From: an uncultured Collinsella sp.
GTDB taxonomy: Bacteria; Actinomycetota; Coriobacteriia; Coriobacteriales; Coriobacteriaceae
Assembly (NCBI GenBank): GCA_902493855.1
Contig: CABUQV010000011.1
Coordinates: 1-64,000 of the forward strand
DNA: 64,000 nt
Reading direction: 5' to 3'
The notes under the pieces: model-generated
The model's database searches: none
The model's input: the letters and a program-made list of their open reading frames with translations, nothing else
What the model was told of the DNA's origin: nothing
Made by a program: the position numbers and the translations under genes
Shown here: piece by piece, positions 43,384 through 52,289 of the stretch
Layout of the letters: each line of letters starts with the position of its first letter
Position numbering within the stretch: the stretch's first letter is position 1

Positions 43384-44967
43384 TTATGCCTCCTTATTTC
43401 GATCGAACACGATTTGTCCGTCCGACATCGTCATATCAACCGAAAGATCGCGTGCGTCGCGATAATCGAGGTCGAACACATCCCGATCGAGCACGCAGAT
43501 ATCAGCAAGCTTGCCGACCTCGAGCGTACCCAGCTCGTCTTCGCGCATCAGATCGTACGCGCCCCCGGCAGTCCAAGCACGCAAGAGCTCGACAAGCGTC
43601 AGCGCGTTGGCCTCATTCACGGGCAGTCCATCGTCGAAGTATCCGCCGCACGCACTGTAGATTGACTCGCCCAGGCTCGGAATCAGCAGCGGCAAATCCG
43701 TACCACAGCACACCGTGCATCCGGAATCTTCCATGCCGCGGCGATTCCAGCTGTGCAAAAGTCGCGTCTTGCCAATTTGTCGACGCATCATCGACAGGCA
43801 ATCCTCGCGCCGGTCCAGCGTCAGAATCTGCGGATAGACCTCGCAAATTCCACCTAACTTGCCAAACTTGACAAGATCGGTCGGATCAGAGTTCTCGAGA
43901 TCGGTAATCGCATGGCGGCGAAGCAACCGTCCATGCTCGTCTCGAGGCAGCGAAGCATAGAGCGCCACGGTGCGACGAACGGCGCCATCGCCCTGGCAAT
44001 GCAAGGAATATCGGAAGCCGTCAGCATCAATTGCGCGCAGCTCGTTCTCAATCAGATCCCACTCGGGCTCCTCGACAACCGTCTTGCCGGCAGCGCCCGC
44101 ATCGGCCGTGTCCTCATAGGGGTCAATCATCTCGGCAAGCCCCGCCCATACGCCGCGATCGGTCATACGGTTGAAGCCAGAAAAACGAACGAACGGTCCC
44201 CGGAAGCGCTCTCGTGCCTCGCGGGCATATGCCAGATTTGCACCGGCACCCACCGGCTGCGACATCATAGAGACGCGAACCGTCAGCTCGCCAGATTCCT
44301 CACGGCGAGCCATTTCGTCGGCAAAACCGTAGTAGTCATCAAACGCCATCTCCTTGATGGCGGTAACGCCGCGCTCGTTAAGCATGCTCATGTAGTCCGA
44401 ATACCCCGCACGTACCTCGGGCAGCGCGAGGAAATCGCTCATCATGCGCCAGATCTTCTCGGCATAGCACGCCTGGGGTGTAAAGCCGTATCGTGCACTG
44501 GCGGCAGCATTGAGAACGCAGGTCTCCGCACCCGGTGTAAAGCAGACGACAGGGATATCGCCAAAACAATCGTCAAACACAGCTGCCGTATTTGCGTTCT
44601 CGGCATCCGATGCCAACGTTTCGGGTAGGCTGTGGCCAAAAGCCGCCGCGCAATCCGGATGATCTTCTTTCCATGCACGCAAGAGCGACACGGCCTCTTT
44701 GGCATCAGCGATGCCGGACAGATCAGACCCCAACGTCCGCAGCGCCCAGCCTGTATAGAAGGTATGCACATCGATCAGGCCAGGCATGACGGTACGGTCG
44801 CCCAGATCAACTACCTCGTCCGCTTGGGTCAAATACGAAGCTACCTCACACTTGGTGCCAACCGCCTCAATTCGATTGCAACGGACCGCTACGAAACCTT
44901 CGAACGGCAGGTCCCCCGTACCGGTAAAGACGCTCTTAGACGTCAGGACCGTTAAACGATCAGACAT
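43384..44967 (-). CDS. YtcJ-like amidohydrolase
   Basis: The 527-residue composite-domain amidohydrolase has an N-terminal beta-sandwich, VMPGLIDVHTFYTG (HxH degenerated to HTF), GVTAIKEMAFDDY, FRYSLHCQGDGAVRRTV, RHAITDLENSD and CCGTDLPLLIPS, then the sandwich end LEVGKLADICVLDRDVFDL. YtcJ-type enzymes hydrolyse amides, carbamates or formyl groups. In this operon it may release acyl or peptide groups from glycated substrates before FrlC/B/D act. The altered first metal motif leaves catalysis open. Confidence 0.83.
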   Translation of the reverse strand: MSDRLTVLTSKSVFTGTGDLPFEGFVAVRCNRIEAVGTKCEVASYLTQADEVVDLGDRTVMPGLIDVHTFYTGWALRTLGSDLSGIADAKEAVSLLRAWKEDHPDCAAAFGHSLPETLASDAENANTAAVFDDCFGDIPVVCFTPGAETCVLNAAASARYGFTPQACYAEKIWRMMSDFLALPEVRAGYSDYMSMLNERGVTAIKEMAFDDYYGFADEMARREESGELTVRVSMMSQPVGAGANLAYAREARERFRGPFVRFSGFNRMTDRGVWAGLAEMIDPYEDTADAGAAGKTVVEEPEWDLIENELRAIDADGFRYSLHCQGDGAVRRTVALYASLPRDEHGRLLRRHAITDLENSDPTDLVKFGKLGGICEVYPQILTLDRREDCLSMMRRQIGKTRLLHSWNRRGMEDSGCTVCCGTDLPLLIPSLGESIYSACGGYFDDGLPVNEANALTLVELLRAWTAGGAYDLMREDELGTLEVGKLADICVLDRDVFDLDYRDARDLSVDMTMSDGQIVFDRNKEA

Positions 44968-44976
44968 CACAACCAC

Positions 44977-46440
44977 CTACACCGGAAGCATGCCAGAGAT
45001 TGCCGTTACGATCAGGCCAAAGACGACCATGAAAATGAAGAACTTCCAAATGGTCTTCCACCATTGGCCAAACGAAATCTTAGCCACGGCAAGGCCGGCG
45101 ACCGTCATGCCCGCCACGGGACTGATGGTGTTGATGGTCTGATTAGCAAACTGGAGCGCGGTAACGGCAGCTTCGGGATTGAGGCCCATAAGCTCGGTCA
45201 GCGGACCCATGACGGGCATGGTGAGCGCCGCAAGTCCAGAACTCGAGGGAACCAGCAAAGAGAGCAGGCCAAGGACGATATACATAAACGTGGTGTAGAC
45301 GGCAGCGGGTGCACCGGCGAGCGCAGTAGCGAGCGCCTGGAGGATGGTGTCGATGATCATGCCGCCCTCGGCGATGACCAGAATACCGCGAGCGATACCG
45401 ATAACGATAGCAGCGTACGCAAAATCGGCGAGACCCTTAACGAACTCCTCAGCGATCGTCTGCTGGTCAAGACCGCCCAGGATACCGGCAAGCAAGCCCA
45501 TGCCAAGGAACACGGCGGAAATCTCATTCATGTACCAGCCCTGGGTAACAAGACCCCAGACGATAATGCCCATACCGCAGGCAAAATCGATAAGTACGAG
45601 CTTCTGACGGGTAGTGAACTCTTCCTCGATGGAGGCATCGGTCACGGAAAACTCAACACGCTTGAGCTTGTCGTCCTCGTACGTAATGGACGACTCGGGG
45701 TTTTTCTTGACGCGCATAGCGTAGCGCATGGCCCATGCGATACCGACGGCAGTAAAGATGACCCAAGAAACGGCGCGCAGCCACAGCTGAGGATTGCCCT
45801 CGATGCCAATGATGCCCTGGGCGATCAAAACATTAAACGGGTCGATGGTCGAAGCACAATATCCCAGGTTAGGACCAAGGAAGCAGATGATGAATGCCGT
45901 CATCGAGTCATAACCGATACCCATCATGATGGGAATGAAGATGGCATAGAACGGCAGGGCTTCCTCAGACATGCCAAACGTAGTGCCGCAAATGGACAGC
46001 AACGTCATCGTGATGGGAATGATGAGGATGTCCTTGTTCTTGAGCTTTTTAATCACACGGCTCATGCCGGCATTCAAAGCGTTGGTCTTGGTGATGATCG
46101 CGAACGATCCGCCAATCAATAAGACGAACGCAACGACGTCGGCAGCCTCCTGGATGCCCTTAGTGGGCGCTTGCAGGACCGCGAAGATATCCTGACCCAG
46201 ATTGATGGTCTCGCCGGTCTCGGAATCGGTGTAGTTCTTATCGACCTGTTCATAGGTTCCAGCAACGGCGACTTCGCGCTCGCCCGCCGCTGTCGAAATC
46301 GTCTTGCGCTGATACTGACCCGAGGGAACGATCCAAGTCAGGACCGCAAAGACAACGATCAGCAAGAACATGATCGTATAGACATGCGGTAATTTGAACT
46401 TAAAACGTCTGTTTGTCTTCTTCGCCTTCGTATCTGACAT
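44977..46440 (-). CDS. YfcC-family transporter
   Basis: The 487-residue protein has about twelve membrane segments and the YfcC/DcuC-like start FKLPHVYTIMFLLIVVFAVLTWIVPSGQY. It also has FGMSEEALPFYAIFIPIMMGIGYDSM, LGPNLGYCASTIDPFNVLIAQGI and LLSLLVPSSSGLAALTMPVMGPL. Members import or exchange dicarboxylates, amino acids or short peptides. As first gene of the frl-like operon it replaces the FrlA permease of E. coli and probably imports the glycated substrate. GGAGGT precedes ATG 46440; a longer frame to 46500 is unsupported. Confidence 0.86.
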   Translation of the reverse strand: MSDTKAKKTNRRFKFKLPHVYTIMFLLIVVFAVLTWIVPSGQYQRKTISTAAGEREVAVAGTYEQVDKNYTDSETGETINLGQDIFAVLQAPTKGIQEAADVVAFVLLIGGSFAIITKTNALNAGMSRVIKKLKNKDILIIPITMTLLSICGTTFGMSEEALPFYAIFIPIMMGIGYDSMTAFIICFLGPNLGYCASTIDPFNVLIAQGIIGIEGNPQLWLRAVSWVIFTAVGIAWAMRYAMRVKKNPESSITYEDDKLKRVEFSVTDASIEEEFTTRQKLVLIDFACGMGIIVWGLVTQGWYMNEISAVFLGMGLLAGILGGLDQQTIAEEFVKGLADFAYAAIVIGIARGILVIAEGGMIIDTILQALATALAGAPAAVYTTFMYIVLGLLSLLVPSSSGLAALTMPVMGPLTELMGLNPEAAVTALQFANQTINTISPVAGMTVAGLAVAKISFGQWWKTIWKFFIFMVVFGLIVTAISGMLPV

Positions 46441-46500
46441 AGATACCTCCAAAGAACTCGAGACTGCATCGCATCTCGCTTCAACGCTTGCATAAGGCAA

Positions 46501-46548
46501 ACGTTCTATGACGTTCTATAGATTACCAGCAGCTTTTCCCGTCATCAA
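46501..46548 (-). promoter_or_regulatory. Promoter and tandem operator-like repeat of the frl-like operon
   Basis: Read on the minus strand, TTGATG (46543-46548) and TAATCT (46520-46525) are spaced 17 bases. Immediately downstream, ACGTTCTAT occurs twice (46501-46509 and 46511-46519) with a 10-base period, one helical turn, where a repressor such as the adjacent GntR protein could bind. The operon start codon is 60 bases further. Confidence 0.55.
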
Positions 46549-46609
46549 GATAATTTCAAACTGATTGCCGCAACGCGGTTGAACGGTCGCGTTCGCGCCG
46601 TGAACGGTA

Positions 46610-46648
46610 TGGAAGCGCCCGGTGAGATGATCCACCGGGCGTTTCCAT
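46610..46648 (-). terminator. Hairpin after the gntR gene
   Basis: TGGAAGCGCCCGGT and ACCGGGCGTTTCCA form a 14-bp stem with one G-T pair and a ten-base loop, between the gntR stop and the operon promoter. No U-tract is present. Confidence 0.6.
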
Positions 46649-46658
46649 TCGCAATGTC

Positions 46659-47402
46659 CTAGATGTCAAAAACGTAGCGAGACCCAACGATCCGCTGACG
46701 ACCGATGATAAACGGCCGCCGTTGCTCATCGAAAAAGAAGGCTTCCATATAAAACAAGGGTTCGCCAACGGGAACCGCCAGCAACCGAGCGACCTCGGGC
46801 GATGCGCACGCGATCTCGAGCGTGCACGGGTCGGTAAACGCGGGCATGCGGCCAGTCTGGTTGCGCATGAACTCAAAAATGGATTGGTTAGATAGAGGCG
46901 CCGTTGATAGATAGGCGTTGTCCTCGTAAACGTATATGTTGTTCTCAAGCATGACGGGGACGCCATCGGCAGTACGCACACGCTCGACGCAAATCAAGTC
47001 AGTTCCAACGGGAACACCAAAGAACTGTGCTTCGGTAGAATCCGCCGGCAGTATCTTTCTCGAAATGACACACGCCCCCGGTTCCATTCCGTTAACGCGG
47101 CATGCGTCCGAAAAACTCTGGACGTCATCCTTCTGGCGAATCTTGCGCTTGAGCTTGGGGGCATTGACGAACGTGCCTTTCCCCTGTCGCTTCGTTAGAT
47201 AGCCCTGCTGGACGAGCTCCTCAATAGCGCGTCGCACGGTAACGCGGCCAACTTTATAGCTCTCAGCCAATTCGAATTCGTTGGGTATCCGCGCGCCTGC
47301 CTTGTAGGCGCCGGAGTTGATTTCGTTTTTAATGATATCAATGACCTGTTGGTACAGCGGTATCGCTGCTTTACCGTCAGTTAGCCCTTCAGTCGGTGGC
47401 AT
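46659..47402 (-). CDS. GntR-family regulator with UTRA domain (FrlR-like)
   Basis: The 247-residue regulator has an N-terminal winged helix (PLYQQVIDIIKNEINSGAYKAG, then RVTVRRAIEELVQQGYLTKRQGKGTFV) and a C-terminal UTRA effector domain (LICVERVRTADGVPVMLENNIYV, GEPLFYMEAFFFDEQRRPFIIGRQRI). It belongs to the HutC/FrlR group, whose ligands are usually operon substrates or their phosphates. It precedes the ten-gene operon in the same direction with its own hairpin between, so it probably represses that operon. Confidence 0.88.
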   Translation of the reverse strand: MPPTEGLTDGKAAIPLYQQVIDIIKNEINSGAYKAGARIPNEFELAESYKVGRVTVRRAIEELVQQGYLTKRQGKGTFVNAPKLKRKIRQKDDVQSFSDACRVNGMEPGACVISRKILPADSTEAQFFGVPVGTDLICVERVRTADGVPVMLENNIYVYEDNAYLSTAPLSNQSIFEFMRNQTGRMPAFTDPCTLEIACASPEVARLLAVPVGEPLFYMEAFFFDEQRRPFIIGRQRIVGSRYVFDI

Positions 47403-47429
47403 ATACCCTCTCCCAGCACAATTAAGTCA

Positions 47430-47471
47430 AAAGCGGGCTCAAGGGCATTCAACAAGCCCTTAAGCCCGCAT
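47430..47471 (-). terminator. Terminator of the HAD phosphatase transcript
   Basis: GCGGGCTCAAGGGC pairs with GCCCTTAAGCCCGC (one mismatch) around a nine-base loop. On the minus strand TTTTG follows. It separates the HAD gene from gntR. Confidence 0.8.
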
Positions 47472-47552
47472 TAGCATAAAGTATGCTTGCTGCCGCACCA
47501 AAATGTCGGGTATTTACTCATCTGACCCGAAAAACGCGCAACTACCGCGCTC

Positions 47553-48212
47553 CTAAGAAAGCGTGAGCAGCTCCGGCAGCTGGTCGATAATCTTGTCCGC
47601 GGCATCCTGGCTAAAGCCAAAGCGTTCCTCGCGCTTGGCAATGACCGTCAGGCCGGCTCGCTTACCCGCGGTAATGCCCGGAACGGAATCCTCAACGCAG
47701 CAGCAACGATTCGCGGGCAGCCCCAGCAGGTCCAGCGCATGCAGGTAGATGTCGGGCTCGGGTTTGCTCTCCTTAAACTGCTCGCCGCTCACCACATACT
47801 CAAAGGCATCAGACAGCCCGCATGCGTTGAGCACTTCCTCGATGCTAACCATGGGAGACGAGCTGGCAAGCGCCACGCGAACGCCACGGCGCGGCAGCTC
47901 TCGAATCGTATCCACGGCGCCTGGGTTAATCAAAGCCTGATAGTCACGCGGACGCTTATGCGCCCACTCGTCCCAACGGGCCAACGCCTCCTCGCCAGTG
48001 AAGTGTCCCTTACCGGCGCGCTCAAACCAATCGACCAGCATATGCAGGAAGAACTGATGCGAGGTACCGACCTGCCCATTCAACTCCTCTTGAGTCAGAT
48101 TAAGTCCAAGCTCCTTGGCAAACGCGGCAGTCTCGCCCAAGTAGTAATACTCGGTATCGACAATGACGCCGTCCATGTCAAAGATAACGGCGTCGAACGG
48201 AAATGCGGACAC
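47553..48212 (-). CDS. HAD-superfamily phosphatase, beta-phosphoglucomutase-like
   Basis: The 219-residue protein has HAD motif I DAVIFDMDGVIVDTE, motif II LASSSPM, a lysine in FKESKPEPDIYLHAL and motif III CCVEDSVPGITAGKRAGLTVIA. The helical cap between motifs I and II matches subfamily IA (beta-PGM/YcjU). It acts on a sugar phosphate, identity unknown. GTG 48212 (VSAFPFDAV) has GGGAGGG upstream; the longer frame is unlikely. It lies 64 bases after a Cof-type HAD gene. Confidence 0.87.
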   Translation of the reverse strand: MSAFPFDAVIFDMDGVIVDTEYYYLGETAAFAKELGLNLTQEELNGQVGTSHQFFLHMLVDWFERAGKGHFTGEEALARWDEWAHKRPRDYQALINPGAVDTIRELPRRGVRVALASSSPMVSIEEVLNACGLSDAFEYVVSGEQFKESKPEPDIYLHALDLLGLPANRCCCVEDSVPGITAGKRAGLTVIAKREERFGFSQDAADKIIDQLPELLTLS

Positions 48213-48276
48213 GGCACCCTCCCTAACAAAAGGACGCCCGCAAGCAGGCGCCCGAGCCATGCATTAATCGGCGATT

Positions 48277-49119
48277 CTAACCCAGCAGCTTATCCAGCGC
48301 CACCGCAATGCCATCTTCGTTGTTATCGGCGGTCACCATCTGGGCTACAGCCTTAACCTCTTCGACGGCGTTACCCATGGCAACACCGGTGCCGGCCCAC
48401 TCAATCATGGACTTGTCGTTCTGGCCGTCGCCAAACGATACGACCTCACTGGCATCGATGCCGAGCTTGGGCAGGGCACCCTCGAGCGCGCGGGCCTTGT
48501 CAATACCGGGCGCCGTGTACTCAAAGTACCAGTCGGCCGTAAACATACCCGAAAGCGTCTGGGTAAAGGGCGCGTACATCTCCTCGTAATGCGCTTGCAG
48601 ATAGGCCGGGTCGCCCGCCGTCAGCAGCTTGTCCACGGGATAAGCATCAGCGACCTCATGCAGGCTCTCCACCTCGCGAATCTTAAGATCGCACGCGTCG
48701 CGCTCATACTTGACGATGTTTTTCTGCGAGCCATCCGGCAGCGTAATCATGCAATGGTACGAGTCCTCGACGTGCAAATCGCGACCGAGCGAAATCATAG
48801 GGATCACGTCAAAATTACGCAGGTGATCAATCAGGCGATGCAATTCGTCGGCAGGCATAGCCTGATCGAACAGCACCTCGTCGGTCTGGGCATCGACGAC
48901 GTGTGCGCCGTTAAAGGCCACCAGCAGACCGTCATGGTTTTGAAGGTCGAGCTCCTGCGCCAAGGCGTGCAGCCCCCATGCGGGACGGCCCGACGCCAAG
49001 ATGAGCTTAATGCCCGACTCCTGCGCAGCGAGCAGCTTCTCGCGCGTACGCGGGCTAATCACTTTCTGGTCGTTGGTGAGCGTACCGTCAATATCCATCG
49101 CGATGGCTTTGATTGCCAT
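48277..49119 (-). CDS. Cof-type HAD phosphatase
   Basis: The 280-residue protein has IKAIAMDIDGTLTNDQKVIS (motif I), LILASGRPAWGLHAL, a large type C2 cap, and VVSFGDGQNDKSMIEWAGTGVAMGNAVEEVKAVA (motifs III and IV). Cof-type enzymes dephosphorylate sugar phosphates, phosphoglycolate or flavin precursors. GGGAGG precedes ATG 49119. Probably co-transcribed with the second HAD gene downstream. Confidence 0.88.
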   Translation of the reverse strand: MAIKAIAMDIDGTLTNDQKVISPRTREKLLAAQESGIKLILASGRPAWGLHALAQELDLQNHDGLLVAFNGAHVVDAQTDEVLFDQAMPADELHRLIDHLRNFDVIPMISLGRDLHVEDSYHCMITLPDGSQKNIVKYERDACDLKIREVESLHEVADAYPVDKLLTAGDPAYLQAHYEEMYAPFTQTLSGMFTADWYFEYTAPGIDKARALEGALPKLGIDASEVVSFGDGQNDKSMIEWAGTGVAMGNAVEEVKAVAQMVTADNNEDGIAVALDKLLG

Positions 49120-49268
49120 ATATGCCTCCCTGTCATTGAATAACCTTGTCTGAGTCATCATACAGAACAGCCACCGCGACTCCGTTTGCAACGGGAAAAA
49201 TGTCATATTGTCCCGAACATGAACGGCGTGTGGTCGTGAAGCTTTATCGCTCAGGTCAAATACGTCTG

Positions 49269-49943
49269 CTAGCGACGCTCATCCGTCGGTGCGCCCTCGA
49301 CGATCGCGATGCCCGCCGATGCACCTAACGCGCTGGCGCCGGCCTCGATGAATGCGCAAGCCTCTTCGTAATTATGGATACCGCCCGCCGCCTTGATTGC
49401 CACGGCATCGCCGAGCACCTCGTGCATCAGCCGCACGTCCTCGAGCTTAGCACCGCCAAAGCTTCTGCCGGTCGATGTCTTAAGGAATCCCGGCTTGGCC
49501 TCCAGCGCGATCTCGCATACACGGCGCTTGGCGGCGTCGTCGCCGTCCAGCTTGCACATCTCGACGATTACCTTGTCAGTGATGCCATGCGCGCGACAAA
49601 AATCAGCAATGGTAGTCATCTCGCGCTCGATGGCATCAAAATCGCGGTTCTCGATCGACCCCTGATTCAAAACGTAGTCAATCTCGGTAAAGCCACACGC
49701 AGCGTATTCCTCAAACCTCGCAAGCTTCTCCTCAAGCGTCATAGTGCCCTGGGGAAAGTCGATGGCGCCGGCAAGGATGATGTCAGAGCCCTCGAGCATG
49801 GCGCGGCCCGTCTCGTACTCCTGAAGGTTCGCAAATACGCAGCGAAAGTTGTACTTTAACGCCTTCTCGACATACTGCTCAAACGTGTCCTCGGGGGCAT
49901 CGATATAGTCGATGTATTTATTGATGGGCTTGGCAAGCGTCAT
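49269..49943 (-). CDS. deoC: Deoxyribose-phosphate aldolase
   Basis: The 224-residue class I aldolase splits 2-deoxyribose-5-phosphate into acetaldehyde and glyceraldehyde-3-phosphate. It starts with NKYIDYIDAPEDT, has EIDYVLNQGSIENRD, KVIVEMCKLDGD, and the Schiff-base lysine in FLKTSTGRSFGGA followed by AIKAAGGIHNYEEA with the second catalytic Lys. AAGGAGG precedes the ATG. The spacer upstream contains an operator-like repeat. Confidence 0.92.
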   Translation of the reverse strand: MTLAKPINKYIDYIDAPEDTFEQYVEKALKYNFRCVFANLQEYETGRAMLEGSDIILAGAIDFPQGTMTLEEKLARFEEYAACGFTEIDYVLNQGSIENRDFDAIEREMTTIADFCRAHGITDKVIVEMCKLDGDDAAKRRVCEIALEAKPGFLKTSTGRSFGGAKLEDVRLMHEVLGDAVAIKAAGGIHNYEEACAFIEAGASALGASAGIAIVEGAPTDERR

Positions 49944-50062
49944 GCTGGGCCTCCTTGTTCAGGACTGACAACCGATTCGTGGTTTCACGCGAAAAACCAC
50001 GTTCAATGTACGCCCGACATGCAAGGACAGCGTCCGCATTCCGACAAGTGGTATGAAATTAG

Positions 50063-50082
50063 CTGTAAACGTATATTTACAG
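50063..50082. promoter_or_regulatory. Operator-like inverted repeat upstream of deoC
   Basis: CTGTAAA and TTTACAG are perfect 7-bp arms with a 6-base spacer, 120 bases before deoC. The arms resemble LacI/GalR-type half-sites. Confidence 0.4.
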
Positions 50083-50160
50083 ACAGCGAATGGCACCGCA
50101 CGCGGATGCCGACAGCAAGACATCCCCCCCTCAATACACCCTCATGCCCATTTAAATAGC

Positions 50161-50253
50161 AAGGGACCCGTATCTGTTGGGATACGGGCCCCTTTCGGCC
50201 ATGACCTATCTCAGCAACAAAGACTACTTGCGGTGAGCGCGGTAGAACTCGAT
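50161..50253 (-). pseudogene. Relic of a pgi 3' end with its terminator
   Basis: Without gaps, 50161-50253 aligns to 53663-53755, the end of pgi plus its terminator; over 50180-50253 there are 61 identities in 74. On the minus strand it encodes EFYRAHRK and a TAG, identical in protein to the pgi end. The differences in the coding part are three bases apart or multiples of it, so they are synonymous. The preceding codons contain a stop. It marks the left side of a 3.5-kb segment. Confidence 0.8.
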
Positions 50254-50717
50254 CGCACCATCTTATCCGAGCCGGGGCACGTTCGCATAGCGTGGCGCGT
50301 GACGGTTGCAAAACCACCCCATTTGAAACAAACGCAAAAAAGTACTTGCAAAGACGCGTTCCGACATATAAGTTGATAAAAGACCGCCGTTGCGGTTTTA
50401 AGTAGATCGAGCATATGAAATTTCAGTTTTTAGCGTGTAAGAGAAAGAAGATCGGCAAAGTACAACCCCAAACGCAATGACAACTTAATGAGGTAACTGC
50501 CACATGTGAGGCACCCAGGGCATTGCTGTCTCGATTTTGAGCACGATGCCTTCCGCCTTGCATGGGCCGTTCCATCCCGCCCCTGCAGCAACTGCCTCAC
50601 GGGCTCATTGAAAACCGCATAGCACCCCAACGTCAGCACATCACCCACGGCAAGCACATCACTCACGACAACCAACACGTCAACAAACAGCACGAACATC
50701 AACCGATTGGAGAAGCT

Positions 50718-51608
50718 ATGACAAACCACCACGCTGAAGACGGCGATAAGAAAAGCATTCTGGATGCCCGCATTGAGCGAGCATATGCAAACGAATATGA
50801 CGCCGCCTTTGCCGCCGCGACCATCAAGAACTACGCGTCGCTACCGCTCGCGACGATCTTGGCCGACCACCCTCAACTGCTGAAGCGCTGCACAAAGATC
50901 ATGGGCGACCCCGACATTCGCAAGCTGACAGACCCCTATGCCCCAAAACGCGACAACGATTCGTACGTTCTTACCGTAGGCTGCCTAGCCCATATGCTTA
51001 CGGCGCTCGACACGAAACTCAAGCTCGAATGGGAACCCGACGAGCGTCATGAACTCGAAAGCAAGCGGAACACCCTGCGCACCGCACTGTTCCTTCCGTT
51101 GGACGGCCTCAAGCGCTGCAACGTCGAGCTCAATACACAGGCGCGGCAAAAGCCCGGGACCACAGGGCAGAAAACTCCAAGACCCCATGCGGCCATCGTC
51201 GACCGCAACCGATATAACCGTATGACCGCGCATTTTTCTGCCGAGGGAGCAGCCATAAGGACGCTGATCGACCTGCTGTGCCTCCTGAGCATCAACGAGC
51301 TATTTGAGGGCTATCTCGCCCTTGTTCCCGCGACGGCACCCAAGTCGGTAGCAAAGATCATCGAGACCTGCAGACGCCAGTTTGAGCGCCATCGCAATGG
51401 CAGCGAGATGAACGCCAGCATCGCGCAGTACTACGCGGCTCATTACAAAAATGACGGATGTGCCCCTGTCGAGCATCAGCTTCGGCTCGCCTACACCACG
51501 CCCGCCGCAACGCTCTATCACTTTGGAGCCCTTGGCGCTTGCGAGCCGCACGAACAGGCAGCCTGCCCCACAACCGAGCTCGATCTCAGGCTCGGACGAA
51601 CCCTGTAG
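50718..51608 (+). CDS. Unknown protein in the pgi-flanked segment
   Basis: The 296-residue, mostly helical soluble protein starts MTNHHAEDGDKKSILDARI and includes KNYASLPLATILADHPQLLKR, DVPY-like PYAPKRDNDSYVLTVGCLAHML and LIDLLCLLSINELFEGYLAL. No membrane segment or familiar motif is visible. GGAGAAG lies just before ATG 50718. It heads a three-gene plus-strand unit with the ClpP-like and TraG-like genes. Confidence 0.65.
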   Translation: MTNHHAEDGDKKSILDARIERAYANEYDAAFAAATIKNYASLPLATILADHPQLLKRCTKIMGDPDIRKLTDPYAPKRDNDSYVLTVGCLAHMLTALDTKLKLEWEPDERHELESKRNTLRTALFLPLDGLKRCNVELNTQARQKPGTTGQKTPRPHAAIVDRNRYNRMTAHFSAEGAAIRTLIDLLCLLSINELFEGYLALVPATAPKSVAKIIETCRRQFERHRNGSEMNASIAQYYAAHYKNDGCAPVEHQLRLAYTTPAATLYHFGALGACEPHEQAACPTTELDLRLGRTL

Positions 51609-51671
51609 CCCGCCAGCCCCTCCGCGGGCAACAATCCTATTCCACAACACAACCAACAGAAAGGAGTCCTC

Positions 51672-52289
51672 ATGGACACCAATCATTCCCCCATCATCAG
51701 CCCCCTCACCATGCGTGAATCCGCCCGAGGCATCACGCTCACCAGCATTTACGATGAGATGCTCGCCCGTCGCGAGCTCTCCGTCATGGGAAACATCGAA
51801 ACCCCGATGGCCCACGACCTATGCCAGCAAATCCGCCTGCTCGATGCCACCGACCCCAGCCGCCCCATCACCATATTTGTCGCCAGCGCCGGCGGAAGCG
51901 TGCGATCGGGCCTTGCGATCTATGACGCCATGCGCCTCGCATCGTGCCCCATCCGCACCGTCTGCCTGGAATTCGCCGCGTCCATGGGCGCCGTGATCTT
52001 TATGGGCAGCGACGATCGCCGTATGGCGCCCCATGCAGAGCTCATGATTCACGACCCGCTGATCCCCCAGGGGGCAGGCGGCTCGGCACTTGCGCTGCAG
52101 GAAACCAGCCGGCGTCTCATGCAGACCCGCAAGACCCTCACGCAAATCCTCTCGGACCGCAGCGGCCTCACGCCCAAGCGCATCCAGTCCCTCACCGCAA
52201 AAGACACCTACCTTTCGGCCGAGCGCGCCGTCGAGCTCGGCTTTGCCCACGAAATCCTCTCGACCACCAAGAAGGTCGCCCATGTCTAA
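51672..52289 (+). CDS. ClpP-like serine protease
   Basis: The 205-residue protein has the ClpP fold and triad: Ser in EFAASMGAVIFMGS, His in AELMIHDPL, and Asp in TAKDTYLSAERAVELGFA. It also has IFVASAGGSVRSGLAIYDAM. It is not the housekeeping clpP by context: it sits in a mobile-looking unit and lacks the usual GQAASMG form. AAAGGAG precedes the ATG. It overlaps the TraG-like gene by 8 bases, so the two products are probably made together. Confidence 0.85.
   Translation: MDTNHSPIISPLTMRESARGITLTSIYDEMLARRELSVMGNIETPMAHDLCQQIRLLDATDPSRPITIFVASAGGSVRSGLAIYDAMRLASCPIRTVCLEFAASMGAVIFMGSDDRRMAPHAELMIHDPLIPQGAGGSALALQETSRRLMQTRKTLTQILSDRSGLTPKRIQSLTAKDTYLSAERAVELGFAHEILSTTKKVAHV

Larger units (their letters stand above)
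49944..50717. other. Long spacer with deoC control elements and a pgi relic
   Basis: No gene is seen in these 774 bases. It holds a leader hairpin of deoC (CGTGGTTT / AAACCACG, 49978-50001), an inverted repeat CTGTAAA-N6-TTTACAG (50063-50082), the pgi-like relic (50161-50253) and a small hairpin GACCGC/GCGGTTTT near 50381-50400. A short AT-rich stretch follows before the next gene. Confidence 0.6.

Noticed and set aside
50003..50317. 104-codon minus-strand frame in the deoC upstream spacer
   Set aside because: It runs through an inverted repeat, a terminator and the pgi relic in a different frame; no ribosome site.
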